A DNA stretch of 64,000 bases from Pontederia crassipes (taxonomy: Eukaryota > Streptophyta > Magnoliopsida > Commelinales > Pontederiaceae), in assembly GCA_030549335.1 (NCBI GenBank), contig CM060188.1, positions 71,578,696-71,642,695 on the forward strand. The letters run 5' to 3'. This document shows, one piece after another, positions 1-10,574 of this stretch (positions are counted from its first letter, which is position 1; each line of letters opens with the position of its first letter). A program made the translations under genes and the position numbers. The notes under the pieces are model-generated. The model did no database searches. It was not told where the DNA came from and saw only the letters and a program-made list of their open reading frames with translations.

Positions 1-595
1 GGACCCCAACAATCGGCGTGGATGTAGTCAAGTGTCACCTTCGTCCTATGCACTGCCTTGCCAAATTGAGACCTTCGCTGTTTGCCGAATACGCAGTGCT
101 TGCAGAAGTTGATTTCAGATATCTTCTTCTCTCCTAGAAGACCTCGTTTGCTGAGGATATTCATTCCGTTCTGACTCATATGCCCAAGCCGCATGTGTCA
201 CAGCCTGGACCTATCTGATTCGGATGAACTAGCCACTGCAGCAAGCTAGAGACTGTCTTGCCTTGTAATACATATAAGGACTTCTGTCTGACTCCCTTTA
301 GAACTGTAGCATCACCTTTCATGACCGTGAGGATGCCTCCAGTAGCATTGATCTGACACCCTTTAGAGTCGAGGACTCCAAGTGATATCAAATTCTTTTT
401 TAGTTGCGGAACATGACGAACATCTGTCAGCGTTCTCACAAGATTGTTATGAGTCCTGATCTGCACAGAACTGATCCCAACTATCTGACAGGCTACATCG
501 TTGCCCATGATGACGTTTCCACCATCAATCTTCTGATAAGTTGAGAACCACTCTTTATTCGGAGTCATATGATAGGAACACACCGAATCCAGAAT

Positions 596-1456
596 TCAAC
601 TATCCGCCAGACATCCTTGATCAGAAGCGGCCAGAACCAAATCACCTTCGGAATTCCCAGTTTCATGTGCCACCGCAGCGACGGGGGCCTTCTTCTTCTT
701 CGGGCAATCCTTTTTCCAATGAGCTGGTTCCTTGCAGTAATTACAAATGTCTTTCACAGTGATTTTCTTCTTCTTCGGCTTGGATTTCTTCGAATTTGAG
801 GACTGTCCCTTCTCTGCGGTCGATATCAAACTCGCGGTCTGAGTCTCTGCAGAATTTCCAGATGCCCTATGCCGAAGTTCACGAGTATAGAGACTCGATT
901 TTACTTCTTCCAGACTTACAGTTTCCTTCTCGATAATCATAGACTGAACGAAGTTCTCATATGATGGAGGAAGCGAAACTAATAGAATCAGGGCAGCATC
1001 TTCATCATCGATCTTAACATCGATATTTTTGAGTTTCATCAACAAAGAATTTAACTGATCAAGATGTTCCTTCAGAGAGGTACCTTCCTGCATGCGGAGA
1101 GAGAACAGACGTTGCTTCAACAGTAACTTGTTGGTGAGAGACTTCGTCATATATAGACTCTCGAGTCTCAACCACAGACCGGCCGCCTTTTCTTCATCTG
1201 TGACATCGATTATCACCTCATCCGCCAGACACAACAGAATCATCGAGTGCGCCTTCTCCTCCTGTGCCGCCAAAGTTGCGAGGTCGATCTCCTTTTCTTT
1301 GCCCTTCGAGTCTTCTTCCTTTGGCTTGTTCTTCGACACGTTTGAGAGAGGCGCCCAGACTCCTTGTTGCTTCAAAAGCGTCCACATCTTGATCTGCCAC
1401 AACTCAAAACTGTTCCTGTCGTTGAACTTCTCCACGCTCACGTTGTGCGACGCCAT
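596..1456 (-). CDS. copia gag (capsid and nucleocapsid) fossil
   Basis: A reading of about 286 codons begins MASHNVSVEKFNDRN and covers the copia gag domain. It contains the family block LWLRLESLYMTKSLTNK, a Lys-rich stretch, and a nucleocapsid zinc knuckle C-x2-C-x4-H-x4-C (CNYCKEPAHWKKDC) about 50 residues from its end. In the family, gag packages the element RNA in cytoplasmic particles. It belongs to the retrotransposon, not to the host, and leads into the protease region that continues toward position 1. Confidence 0.9.
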   Translation of the reverse strand: MASHNVSVEKFNDRNSFELWQIKMWTLLKQQGVWAPLSNVSKNKPKEEDSKGKEKEIDLATLAAQEEKAHSMILLCLADEVIIDVTDEEKAAGLWLRLESLYMTKSLTNKLLLKQRLFSLRMQEGTSLKEHLDQLNSLLMKLKNIDVKIDDEDAALILLVSLPPSYENFVQSMIIEKETVSLEEVKSSLYTRELRHRASGNSAETQTASLISTAEKGQSSNSKKSKPKKKKITVKDICNYCKEPAHWKKDCPKKKKAPVAAVAHETGNSEGDLVLAASDQGCLADS

Positions 1457-1491
1457 CTCCTTGCTTATCGAGAATCGCTGACAAATCCTAA

Positions 1492-1504
1492 GGCTCTGAT
1501 ACCA
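1492..1504 (-). other. Primer-binding site for initiator methionine tRNA
   Basis: The minus strand reads TGGTATCAGAGCC, the complement of the 3' end of plant initiator tRNA-Met, three bases inside the LTR. This is the standard priming site of copia elements and fixes the element's orientation. Confidence 0.9.
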
Positions 1505-1507
1505 GTT

Positions 1508-1862
1508 TGTTACGAAAAAGGGGGAGAGAGGGATTGCACGAAAATATAAAAGAATGCGAAGAGAAAAAAAATGACGGCGGCTTTTTATTATGGAATAACG
1601 ATGATTACAAAGATGGGTCTCTGTTTAGACCCCTAAGGAGTTTATATAGACACTCCCTTTGACAGATGATAGGAATTACATACGGACTATGACTCTAAAT
1701 AAGTTCTCTGAAAATAGGACATCGTAGGGGAATTCTGCTGAAGCGCCTAACTATGTAGGAGGACCAATTGGATTCAGATTCAAGGCATTATAAACACACA
1801 AAATAAAAATTATGCAAATCAAACAATAAGTGTGGACTTTTTTTATACTCTCCAACTTGACA
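1508..1862 (-). repeat. 5' LTR of the copia element
   Basis: The 355-bp segment is bounded by TG and CA. Read on the minus strand it starts TGTCAAGTTGGAGAG and ends CGTAACA, with a short TGT/ACA inverted terminus. A TATA-like stretch (TCTATATAAA, plus 1641-1650) suits the LTR promoter. The boundary next to gag is fixed by the adjacent primer-binding site. The outer boundary is placed at the CA before an A-run, and the target duplication cannot be checked because the partner LTR is outside the window. Confidence 0.8.
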
Positions 1863-2097
1863 AAAAAAGAGTCTTCTCACGTAGAACACAAAATTGCAAG
1901 AAGAAGATGACAACATATTAAAAAGAATTAAAGAGCAAACTAAGATTTGCGAAGTTATGTCTTAATCCCTTTGATCAAGAGAATACATATTTATCATTAT
2001 TTTATTCTGACTTTCAAATGCTAGGAGTCCTGAGCACCAAAGATCTTTCGTAAACTCGGGATGCATAAAAAAAAGCTCGATAGCAACATTCAGCCTA

Positions 2098-2654
2098 TGG
2101 CCGTTTGGTACATTATCGATTTAATTAACCGATAATATAGATTACCACTTAAATAAATTATCACTATTTAAATTATCGATAATATCACATTATAGTGTTC
2201 AACAAGCATTGGTAATATAAATAATGGATAAAATAGTTAGAGGGCAAATTATCATACCCTTAAAAATTATTTTACACACTCGTTATATAGTATCCTAGAT
2301 AAATAAAACAAAAAAAAATAGAAAAGTGAATATAGATAAAATAAGATGAGTAAAAAAAATAAGAGTTATTTATAAAAGATTCAAATAATAAAAGAGAGGC
2401 AGATAAATAATATTTATTTAATAGTAAAATATTGAAATTAAAAATTTCATGAAATGAATATTTTTGTCAAAAGCATATCAAGTAACTGCTAATTTGGAAA
2501 GCTACCTTCTTTACCATCTGAATTATCAGTGAGATGGTAATTAAAATCATCAGAGTAATTAAAATTATAAGTAATCTTAATTATAGACAAACGAGATAAT
2601 GCGATGGTAACATAAATGATAATCTAACTGCATTACCTCATACTAAACGTCCCA
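2098..2654. mobile_element. Possible MITE with GTTTGGTA-type ends
   Basis: The left end TGGCCGTTTGGTA and the complement of the right end (TGGGACGTTTAGTA) form an imperfect inverted terminus about 560 bp apart. The interior is AT-rich and non-coding. Such ends are common in plant Tourist/Harbinger-like and hAT-like MITEs. No clear target-site duplication was found, so family and exact boundaries are uncertain. Confidence 0.4.
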
Positions 2655-3640
2655 AGAAATATTGGCTCATAAAATTAACTAATTTTCAAGACCCGTGAAA
2701 TTACCAATTCTTCGATAGTGTACAATCATATAGAAATTTGAACCAGATGAGTTTATAGAGAACGCCGACTACAATCTGACCACACCGGTAAAGATCTTAC
2801 CGTATTATACATTCTGCTTCATGAAAGCACCATGACAATCTCAAAATTAACGGAGGTAATGAGATAACCAAGAACTTCTCTTTCGTTCATAATTAAAGGA
2901 GCACTGTGTGGATATAACATCAAGAATAGTTAAATGTAAGATGCCAAACACCATTCTGAGCAGTGTCATGCCGAGAATTAATTACACGCACTTAGTCGCT
3001 AGCTATGAGATACTTTCCAGTGTTGAGCAATGCACTTTAACAGACGATTTTCATATCATACAATCAAAGTCTACAAGAAAGGAATCTCCATTTCTTCTTG
3101 TCTGCATGACTTTATGGACTTTCAGGATCTCAAAATGTCACCCACTTGAAGATGGACCTTTGTGAGTGCCTGATTGGTGTAGCAAACGTGGTTTGTTTAT
3201 TTAGCTATCAAAGGGTCATTCTTTTCTATTGCCAACCGAAGCATCATAACTAATGGAAATAACGAGAACGAGAAAAATAGTGCATGATTCAAAATAGCAA
3301 GAAGTATAGTTGGTCAAGTGAACACAATAATGAAAACACATGATTGTATGCTTCGGGCTACATAACTCTACATATTAGCATGAAAAATCTCAGTTCGAAC
3401 AAAATAACATGACATTTCTTTAGAGATGAGATTCTTTTGTCACGTCCAAATTTCAACCGATACTACCTTCATTCCCTTTAAGAAGATTGTCAATAATGCC
3501 TTAATCATACCTCAACTTGAATCTCTTCATATATTGGGAATCCATCTGGTACAATAAGCTCATTTATTTTCTTATCATGAGATGTGTTCTAACTTTGAAG
3601 GATTGATGTAGCATATTTGTAATTCTTATTATCTGTAAAA

Positions 3641-4030
3641 GAAAATGAACGTAAAGTGGGGGTAGTCGAAATGAGGATGTTGAAATGGATGTGTGGTCAT
3701 ACAAGATTGGATAAGATTAAGAATGACCATATACGTGAACGAGTCGGAGTGACTCCTATTAGTGAGAAAATGGTAGAGAATCGTTTGAGATGGTTTAGTC
3801 ATGTTCAGAGAAGACCATTAGATACGCCAGTAAGAAGAGTAGATCAAATAATCTGAAGTCCGATTAAAAGAGGGAGAGGGAGGTCAAGGCGGACACTTGG
3901 CGAACTAATAGAGCAAGATCTATTGGTGAATAATATATCGAAAGGTTTGGTTACTAATAGAGCGGAATGACGTCGTATGATCCATGTAGCCGACCCCACC
4001 TAGTGGGATAAGGCTTTATTGTTGTTGTTG
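3641..4030 (+). mobile_element. 5'-truncated RTE LINE, 3' end only
   Basis: A 390-bp insertion carries only the C-terminal end of an RTE reverse transcriptase protein (RMLKWMCGHTRLDKIKND, then HIRERVGVTPISEKM). It finishes with GGGATAAGGCTTTATTG and a TTG-repeat tail, the usual plant RTE 3' end. It is flanked by 14-bp target duplications differing at one base (TATTATCTGTAAAA at 3627-3640, TATTATCCGTAAAA at 4031-4044). It is the same family as the LINE copies at 35263 and 38719. Confidence 0.9.
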
Positions 4031-4044
4031 TATTATCCGTAAAA

Positions 4045-5238
4045 AAAGTGCCTATATAAACTCTCTAGGGGTATAAATAGAAATCAATCTAACTTGTAAT
4101 TCTCTTCTATTTTGATCTAATAAAATTATGTATCGTCTTAAATTCACGGTGCATTCATCGATACATAATTTCTCTCGTATAAAAATCCTAATAAAGATAT
4201 TGGAGCTATTTTGTTCATGTGAAGATGAGCTGAGATACTCAAAGTTCAAGTTTGCTACCTTCACTTTTATACGTTTAATTTAAGCATTGGACAATAGATC
4301 TAAATCCATGCGAAAAGTTTGGTGAAGGATGGCACTAATACCTAGATCTCTTTGTCTACTGATACTCGACAGGAGCAAAATTGGTATTATGTTAGAAACT
4401 TGTTGATGGCATTCCTAATTTCCGGTATCTACAACTCGTTGCACACAATAAAATAGGACAACTACATAATTGCCGGTCATCCTTTTTTCTCTCTAAAAAT
4501 AGTTCTTTCTAACCATGTTGGCTCAGATCTAGAACAATCTATTTATATTTTGACATCAACGGTGTTACAATAGAGCTTTTACCCATTTGCTCCCTTTCCC
4601 ATGCCACATTACATTTTATTTGTTCCTCCTATTCTGAGAGTTTATTCCAGGATCAAAATATGTAGTATCTGCCATACAATCCAAATGGCAGACTGCACAT
4701 ACTTGTGTATGGATGCTTGACCTTGATAACTTCTTGTCCCTAAGACAAAATCTATTCAAAATTTTATACTATCAATAATTGCCCAGCAAGAAGTTTCTAA
4801 AAAGTGGCTGCAATGCATAGTAAAACACATACATATCCCAAGTGGGCAAGTGGTGTCTTGGACCAAATGGAACTCTATATCAAAGAAATATTTATTCTCC
4901 TCATGTATGGGCATATTCATGTACTTGTTTGAGCATATGTATCAATGCTTAGGCAAAGAAGGAAACACCAAAATTTCAATTAATGCAAACGAACTGCCTA
5001 GATGACTAGATCTCACTTCCACCCATTGTTACTTTTCTTACTTTGATTGGTTCATTAAAAACCAAACCTCCCCACTTCTATCACCAAAAAGTTCAAAACC
5101 AATGGATTTAGATGGAAGATGTCCTGAAGAAACTTCAAATTAAAAAGCAACAATAACCTATCAAATAGATATATACTTAAGAAATTAACTCCATTACTAA
5201 TCACAACTTTATTATGTATAAGCAAGAAATTATGTAAT
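4045..5238. other. AT-rich non-coding DNA between kinase pseudogene parts
   Basis: No conserved coding piece or transposon terminus was recognised here. By position it corresponds to former introns or lost exons of the minus-strand kinase gene, whose recognisable parts lie on both sides. Confidence 0.4.
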
Positions 5239-5308
5239 CTAACAATGTGAATTATCTTCACATGCGAAAGGAAAAATTAAGTCTTGTAATGTATTAATTC
5301 CTGCGTAC

Positions 5309-5513
5309 CTTTTGAATGAATGCAGAATGTCTGACATTAACGGATGATCATGAAGGTCATACTCAAAGCATCCATAAAGAATATTTTCCAATTGAGGGGG
5401 CAAACCACTTGGAATTTTTGGTTTTCCTTCTCTACTGTGACCAACTGACATATTTCATCAGGTGGCCTACAATGCCAAGTCTGAATGCTGTTCAGCATCT
5501 CAAAAGAAATTGG
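5309..5513 (-). pseudogene. Kinase pseudogene, C-lobe end (downstream part of the split exon)
   Basis: From 5513 the minus strand reads ISFEMLNSIQTWHCRPPDEI and then CQLVTVEKE. After a frame change it reads KPKIPSGLPPQLENILYGC, FEYDLHDHPLMSDILHSFKR and a GTACGC donor. This corresponds to kinase subdomains IX-XI. The ATTGG at 5509-5513 is the duplicated target of the adjoining insertion. Confidence 0.75.
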
Positions 5514-7557
5514 TGTAACGTCCGCCAACTTTGTAAAAAAAAAATGGTTATGACTAAGTCTACTAACCGCCCCCCTAACTCCACGAAGCCCACGATGCCT
5601 AATAAAAAAAAAGATAATTAGAGAAACCTAAAGGTCGGCTGATGACTTCATGCTACTCATTGGTGCATCACGGCAGGAGAGGAGGAAGGAGAACGTGATC
5701 GCACGGGGAGAGGTCGTCGAAGGAAGGGACGCCGCGGACACAAAACGTGAGCAGATCAATTTTTCAAAGTCTAAGAGGTACTATTTTCTGTGGACATACC
5801 AAGATCATAATATCCTAAAATGAACATATGGGATCTATACGGACAAGTGATCTACTTCTATGATTCGGATGATTATCACTTAAAAGTTGAATTTCTGAAT
5901 TTGCATGAATGGATCTGCATATGTTAATATTGCCACCCCTAATCTATTCATGTTTAGTGCGTCATGTCAATTAAGATATGCTCTTGGGCACTAAAAGGGT
6001 CAATTTTCTGTTCGCGGCCATGCTGTAGCTTGATCTTTATCACAAACGATGCATAAGTCCTATTTCACGTCTGCTCCTTCAATTTCAATAGGATATTAAT
6101 CGCAGGCTCAATTTGCACCTTCTATTCCTTCAATTATAGCCAAATGAAAGGTTTAATTTAGCACCTATTGCGCCTTTGATCTCAGTCTAAAGTGCCTAAT
6201 AGTGGCTAAGAGCGTGTGCAAAATGCATTACATGCATATATTCTAAAATGCATTTCATGCATCACCACGATGCAAAGGCACCAGGTTTCAGGTGCATTAA
6301 ATGCATATCCTTAGTGCATTTCACGATCTGCTACAATACCAATGTACTCAACAAGATGCATTAAAATGTTATTCAAGTGTATTTAGCTAATAGCTACAGT
6401 ACCTTGTAGTACTGTAGCAGCCACAGTACCATACACATGGTGTTATGGCATGCGGCTATGAATAGACATATATTATTTTGCACTCGACGAATTATACATC
6501 TGTTTGATTTATCTATTTCGAAATTTTAATTAATTGTTCTACTAATTATTTATCCGTCCTTATGCTACGCCAATTTAATAATCCTTGAATATCATCTTAT
6601 TATGATTTTCACGTGGAGACAAATCTTTTCTCAATCTTATTATCCATCACATTTGATCCTTGAAATCCAAAAGATAGTAGTAGGATAAATAAGATAAAAG
6701 ATGAAAAATGTTAAATGAAGAGCTCTTCTTATGTTATGTTGACGACGGTCAACCTGGTCAAAAGAGAGTTGAAAGATACTCCACCGGCCCATATTAGGCG
6801 TTGAGATTCTCCGCCCTGGCCAAAAGGGAGTCGAAAGATACTCCACCGGCCCTATTAAAGGGAGTCGAAAGATACTTCAAAATAAGTGTAACATAATGAA
6901 AATATAAAGATGATAATGATTATGATGATGGGCAATGCCCAATGATATTATGATCTTTTAATGATGATTATATTACTCTTGTTACACTTATCATATTATC
7001 ATATTTGTTATGCCATTCTATGTCACGTCTCTTGATCATGATGTCATCGCACCAATTATGGCTACATGACTTTATCATTTATGATTATATTTATGATGTC
7101 ATTACTGTTTATATGTTATATGACTATTATGTACTGGGCGTCAAAGCTCACAGGGAGGTTCACCTCCCCTGTGTATTCAATGTCACAGGTAATAACCTGT
7201 CCCAGTAAAAAGGATGATGGCGCAGGCGACAGATCGAGCTCGTGGTGATCTTTGCACATAAAATCGAGTCTCTTCAGCTTCCTTTTTATTTTCATCGAGT
7301 TGTAATTATTTATGCAAATTATCATGTTTAGATTATGTGAGACTTAGTTGTGTTATCTTGTTAAGACTTCCACATTCATTTTAATTATGCCTCTTTTTAA
7401 ACGAGTAATAGCTATATTTTCTTTCGCAATTATTCCTTTATTATGTTGACCAGTCAAAGTTTTATTTTGGTCAAATTATTGTACACGTAAGTCAAGTCCC
7501 GTAACGTTCCCGGAGTGTATTCGTCCACGTGGCAGTGTGCATTTCGGGGGCGTTACA
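5514..7557 (-). mobile_element. LTR-type insertion, probably a solo gypsy LTR, inside the kinase exon
   Basis: The 2044-bp block begins TGTAACG and ends CGTTACA and is flanked by ATTGG on both sides (5509-5513 and 7558-7562). A perfect 5-bp duplication with TG...CA ends is the signature of an LTR retrotransposon integration. The minus-strand start, TGTAACGCCCCCGAAATGC, resembles plant Ty3/gypsy LTRs. No coding region or internal primer site is visible, so a solo LTR or an LTR-only derivative is most likely. It holds short repeats around 6770-6875 (gtcgaaagatactccaccgg). The intact duplication suggests a fairly young insertion into an already or subsequently dead gene. Confidence 0.75.
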
Positions 7558-7786
7558 ATTGGACCCTGACACTAAGGTCCCATTATTCAGGAGCCATATA
7601 TAGGTTGGTGTTCCAAGTCTCTGAACCATGTCTGAACTTGGTAGAGAACCAAAGAGTAAATCGAGAAATCCACAATCTCCTATCACTGCACAATCATGCT
7701 CATCAAGAAGAAAATTGCATGACTTAAAGGCTCAGACAAGAATTCCTTTATTGTGGAGTTCAAAAATTACATGAGCCAAATCCATG
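7558..7786 (-). pseudogene. Kinase pseudogene, catalytic and activation loop exon (upstream part)
   Basis: The minus strand reads MDLAHVIFELHNKGILV, a stop, then a degenerate loop with CNFLLDEHD, IGDCG at the DFG position, and LPSSDMVQRLGTP before the frame shifts into YMAPE and a stop. The exon is cut at 7558 by the LTR insertion and continues from 5513 downward. The remaining homology is to the kinase C-lobe. Confidence 0.75.
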
Positions 7787-7878
7787 CTATACATGCAGAG
7801 AAACAAATGTTAGAACATGAAATCGGCATTTGAATTTAACTTTATAATAATAAAAGTAAATCATGATCATTCTATTAC

Positions 7879-7971
7879 CTCAAGACATCTGAAAGTGAAA
7901 GCTTTCCACCTTTCATGCAATCCATCTTGTCCCCAACCGATCCTTCATAATATTTCATAGTAAATACATAT
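7879..7971 (-). pseudogene. Kinase pseudogene, hinge-region exon
   Basis: This is a 93-bp exon preceded by an acceptor (tttttcag-like on the minus strand) and followed by a GTAATA donor. It reads MKYYEGSVGDKMDCMKGGK and then LSLSDVLR, the stretch linking the N- and C-lobes of the kinase. It has no stop and looks well preserved compared with its neighbours. Confidence 0.75.
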
Positions 7972-8892
7972 CTGAAAAGTAGTTAATAATCAATTCAAGA
8001 GTCTCTTATCAAATGACTTTAAGTTTTCCAACATGAATATAAGCCAACTACAGTAGTTTCAACTCACCCTTCCACTGTGGATTGTAACACCATGCAGAAA
8101 GCAGACATCCTCAAGCCCTTGGCATTTCAAAATAACTCATCAAACCTTGCTAAACAAGCCTTTATGCAATCAGGATTAAAAGGAACCAACATTTTCATGG
8201 CAATTTCATGATAGTGATCATACTCCTTCAAGCAGCATAAACTCAAATGACTTAGCAGACTGTGAGGTAGCAACTTTATCTGACATTAACTTAGTCCAAC
8301 AACTTGGGGTCTTTGTCATTCATCTGATGTTTAGACAACCAAAAAAGAAAATTCATGGTTAGCAAAGTCCTGAGACAATATTATATGGAAAACAAAAAAA
8401 ACAATGAAGCATTCATATATATATATGAAAATCAATTCCAAACAAAATATCATGCAATTTCATCGGACTGATTAGGACAAAGATGGAGGTTCACGGGACA
8501 ATAACTGGAATTTATCACCTGATGTAACTAAACTTAATAGGATTCAAACACAATAGAACATATGCAACAGAAGTAATAAAAACGAGACAAATTATGCATT
8601 ATGATTACGGAGCAAAAAGGAAACTCAAAATCAACTAACCATTCTCATCATATGATTGAATTTCCATCATTTGGACATGTATTAATATAATTCCAAAATA
8701 TATAATGCACAACATAAGCAACATCATATTGACACAAAGGCTCAACATGCTACCATGAAAACTTCGACTTCGCCTCAAGAAACAACAAAAAGAGGGAAAA
8801 AGTTCTATAACTTGTCACACATCTAACTCTTGAAAATGAGCTACATAAAATTATATGCAAAACCTTTGACGTTGATTATAGGATTTAATTCC
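7972..8892. other. AT-rich DNA upstream of the kinase remains
   Basis: The stretch is mostly AT-rich. On the minus strand about 8275-8136 holds an open stretch (SLCCLKEYDHYHEIAMKML and then FNPDCIKACLARFDELF) with protein-like composition but no recognised match. It could be an upstream exon of the kinase gene. Nothing else was identified. Confidence 0.35.
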
Positions 8893-9236
8893 TACCAAAA
8901 TCTCGGCCGTTGAGATCGGCCGCCGTCGTCCGATCTCTCGCCGTCACCCGACCAGATCTACGCGTTCTCCGGCCAGATCTACGTGTTCTCCCCGCCGTCG
9001 GCCGATCTCTCGCCCCCGCCGCCGTTCTCTCGCCCCCGCCACCATTCTCTCGCCCCCTCCGCCGCTCTCTTGCCCCCCTCCGCCACTCTCACGCCCCGCC
9101 GCCGCCGTTCTATTGCCCTGTCAGTGCCACTCTTTTGCCCCGCCGCCTCCATTCTCTCGCCCCCCGCCGCCGCTCTCTCGCCCCCCTCCGCCGCTCTCTC
9201 GCTCCCGCCACCACTCTCTCGCCCCCGCCGATATGA
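8893..9236. repeat. GC-rich low-complexity island A
   Basis: Short imperfect repeats of the type ctctcgcccccgccgccgtt make this 340-bp stretch strongly GC-rich in AT-rich surroundings. Two copies of a ccagatctacg motif lie near its start. Long open frames exist in several phases because stops are rare, but the translated text is repetitive Pro/Leu/Arg/Ser and does not look like a protein gene. It shares motifs, in inverted orientation, with the island at 9645-10366. Confidence 0.6.
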
Positions 9237-9280
9237 TTACGATATGATTACTTGTAGCATGCAAAAATTTGTAAAATTTG

Positions 9281-9333
9281 TTCCAACCTCAAAGTGTCTA
9301 TTAGAGGTTCCAACCTCAAAGTGTCTATTAGAG
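9281..9333. repeat. Tandem duplication, 27-bp period
   Basis: Two nearly perfect copies of ttccaacctcaaagtgtcta... sit side by side (9281-9307 and 9308-9333), between the two GC-rich islands. Confidence 0.85.
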
Positions 9334-9644
9334 TCGATCTCCTTTGTATGAATTTTTTAGGTAGAATGAAATTTTATTTGTATGAATTTTGTTGTGAATT
9401 GTGAGCGAAGAATGTTGTGAAATTGAGATGTTAATTGTACATTAGAATGAAATTGGGAAATGTGATATGAAAATTGAGATGTTATCGTATTTATTGAATG
9501 CATCTATCCTTTCATTTTTTCGCATGGAAGGAATACGAATTCAATACAGTATCGCCAGTAGAAGAATTAAACTTTTACAATCCAATCTCACCAGGAAGAT
9601 TGAAGAATTCATTACAAATAATAATCGTCCTAAATTAAAAAAAA

Positions 9645-10366
9645 TTAGCGGCGTGCAGCGGCGTCTGAGCGGAGGTGCGAGGTTGGTGCATGGGGACGGC
9701 GCCTATGCGGGGTCAATGCGCGGCAGTGTGTGATGCGGGTCGGCGGTCGTCCGAGGTCAGCGTGGGTGCGGCAGGCGTCGGCGCGCGCAGTGGTGCGGGG
9801 TGGGTCACGGCGGGGGTCGGCGAGCGGCGGTGGGTCGGGGAGGCGAGTGGCGAAGGCGGAGGTTGTCGGGGTCGGCGTGGGTCGCGGCAAAGGTCGGCGA
9901 TGGCGGGCGAGCTCGGCGGTGGAGGTGCGCGAGATCGGCGGTAGGGGGGTGGGCGGGGGGGCGCGAGCTCGGCGGTTATGGAAGGGCGCGAGATCGGCGG
10001 CAGAGGTGGACGGGTCGTAGCGTGTTCGGGTCGGCGGCATCGGTTGTCTCGACGGCGGCGGTGTGCGAGATCGACGGTGGAGGGGCGTGAGATTTGGCTG
10101 GTGCTCGGGTCGGTGGCGAAGCTCGGAGGGGGGCCGGCAACAGACGGAAGTGGGAGTCGCGACGTGTTCAGGTCGGCGATGAAACTCGGAGGTCGCGTGT
10201 CGAGCTCATGCGAGGGACGAGATCCGGCGTGTGGATTTGGCCGGAGGTCGCGCAGATCTTGCCGGGGGACACAGATCTGCGCAAGATCTGGTCGGAGGGA
10301 GAGCGGCGATGCGAGAGGGCCGACGAGGGCAGCACACGAGATCGGTGACGAGGAGAGGAGAAACAA
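9645..10366. repeat. GC-rich low-complexity island B
   Basis: About 720 bp of degenerate short repeats (gagatcggcggcggagg-like) are GC-rich and open in five or six frames. On the minus strand the text resembles island A (cgccgatctcgcgccc and several agatct motifs), so A and B appear to be inverted relatives flanking 400 bp of AT-rich DNA. No protein domain is recognisable. Confidence 0.55.
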
Positions 10367-10550
10367 CGTGGAGAGGAGAGAGAAAATGATAGGGAAAATG
10401 GATCGAAGGGGAGAAACGACCCGTGGGATTAAAAAAATTGATAAAAATCCGCGTGCATCTAAACCCTAGATCTTGGATTGGACGGACGCAATCATGCGAA
10501 CGAAATCAGCTCTCAATCTTAAATCGAACGCCCCAGATTTAGGTAACAAA

Positions 10551-10574
10551 ATGCTACCAACTTAAGTTGGCAGC
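10551..10574. repeat. 24-bp palindrome
   Basis: The sequence tgctaccaacttaagttggcagca is self-complementary except for one pair. It follows island B closely and may mark the edge of a transposon, but no partner terminus was found. Confidence 0.7.

Larger units (their letters stand above)
1..1862 (-). mobile_element. Ty1/copia retrotransposon, 5' part, running off the left edge
   Basis: Read on the minus strand, this is the beginning of a copia element in its normal order: LTR (1508-1862), primer-binding site (1492-1504), gag (596-1456), then protease, the pre-integrase zinc region and the start of the integrase core (583 down to 1). The pre-integrase part shows the typical order of a C-x2-C finger followed by FGKAVHRTK and LDYIHADCW. 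The single zinc knuckle and the tRNA-iMet type primer site fit the Tork-like side of the copia family, but the lineage call is tentative. The rest of pol and the other LTR lie outside the window. The visible part is broken, with about one or two breaks. It is a fossil of modest age: gag is still long and clear. Confidence 0.93.
3040..7971 (-). pseudogene. Decayed plant protein kinase gene, broken by insertions
   Basis: Minus-strand pieces in the right order match a plant kinase family that I recall as an LRR-linked kinase with an LNLKP-type catalytic loop. A hinge exon (7971-7879) reads VFTMKYYEGSVGDKM and keeps good splice sites. A second exon starts at 7786 with MDLAHVIFELHNKGILV, then CNFLLDEHD at the catalytic loop and an APE-type end. 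It resumes after an insertion at 5513 and ends near 5309 with GLPPQLENILYGCFEYDL and LMSDILHSFKR before a good donor. A C-terminal piece at 3162-3040 reads VHLQVGDILRS. In-frame stops fall in the catalytic loop and after the APE motif, and there is a 2-base shift at TPTYMAPE, another shift near 5420, and a stop after ILRS. The gene is dead. Kinase identity is firm; the exact family is recalled from memory. An open 46-codon stretch at about 8136-8275 (minus) may be a further exon. Confidence 0.8.

Noticed and set aside
2908-3165. 85-codon plus-strand gene
   Set aside because: The same DNA on the minus strand carries the kinase-related VHLQVGD piece; the plus frame has no match.
8910-9351. Pro/Ser/Arg-rich open frames in GC-rich island A
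   Set aside because: Overlapping phases are equally open and repetitive; there is no domain, start context or splice support.
9645-10469. Five or six overlapping open frames up to 217 codons in GC-rich island B
   Set aside because: Stop-poor low-complexity DNA; no frame looks like a real protein.
10551-10574. Palindrome as a Helitron 3' hairpin
   Set aside because: No CTRR end follows, and no TC-type 5' end was seen.
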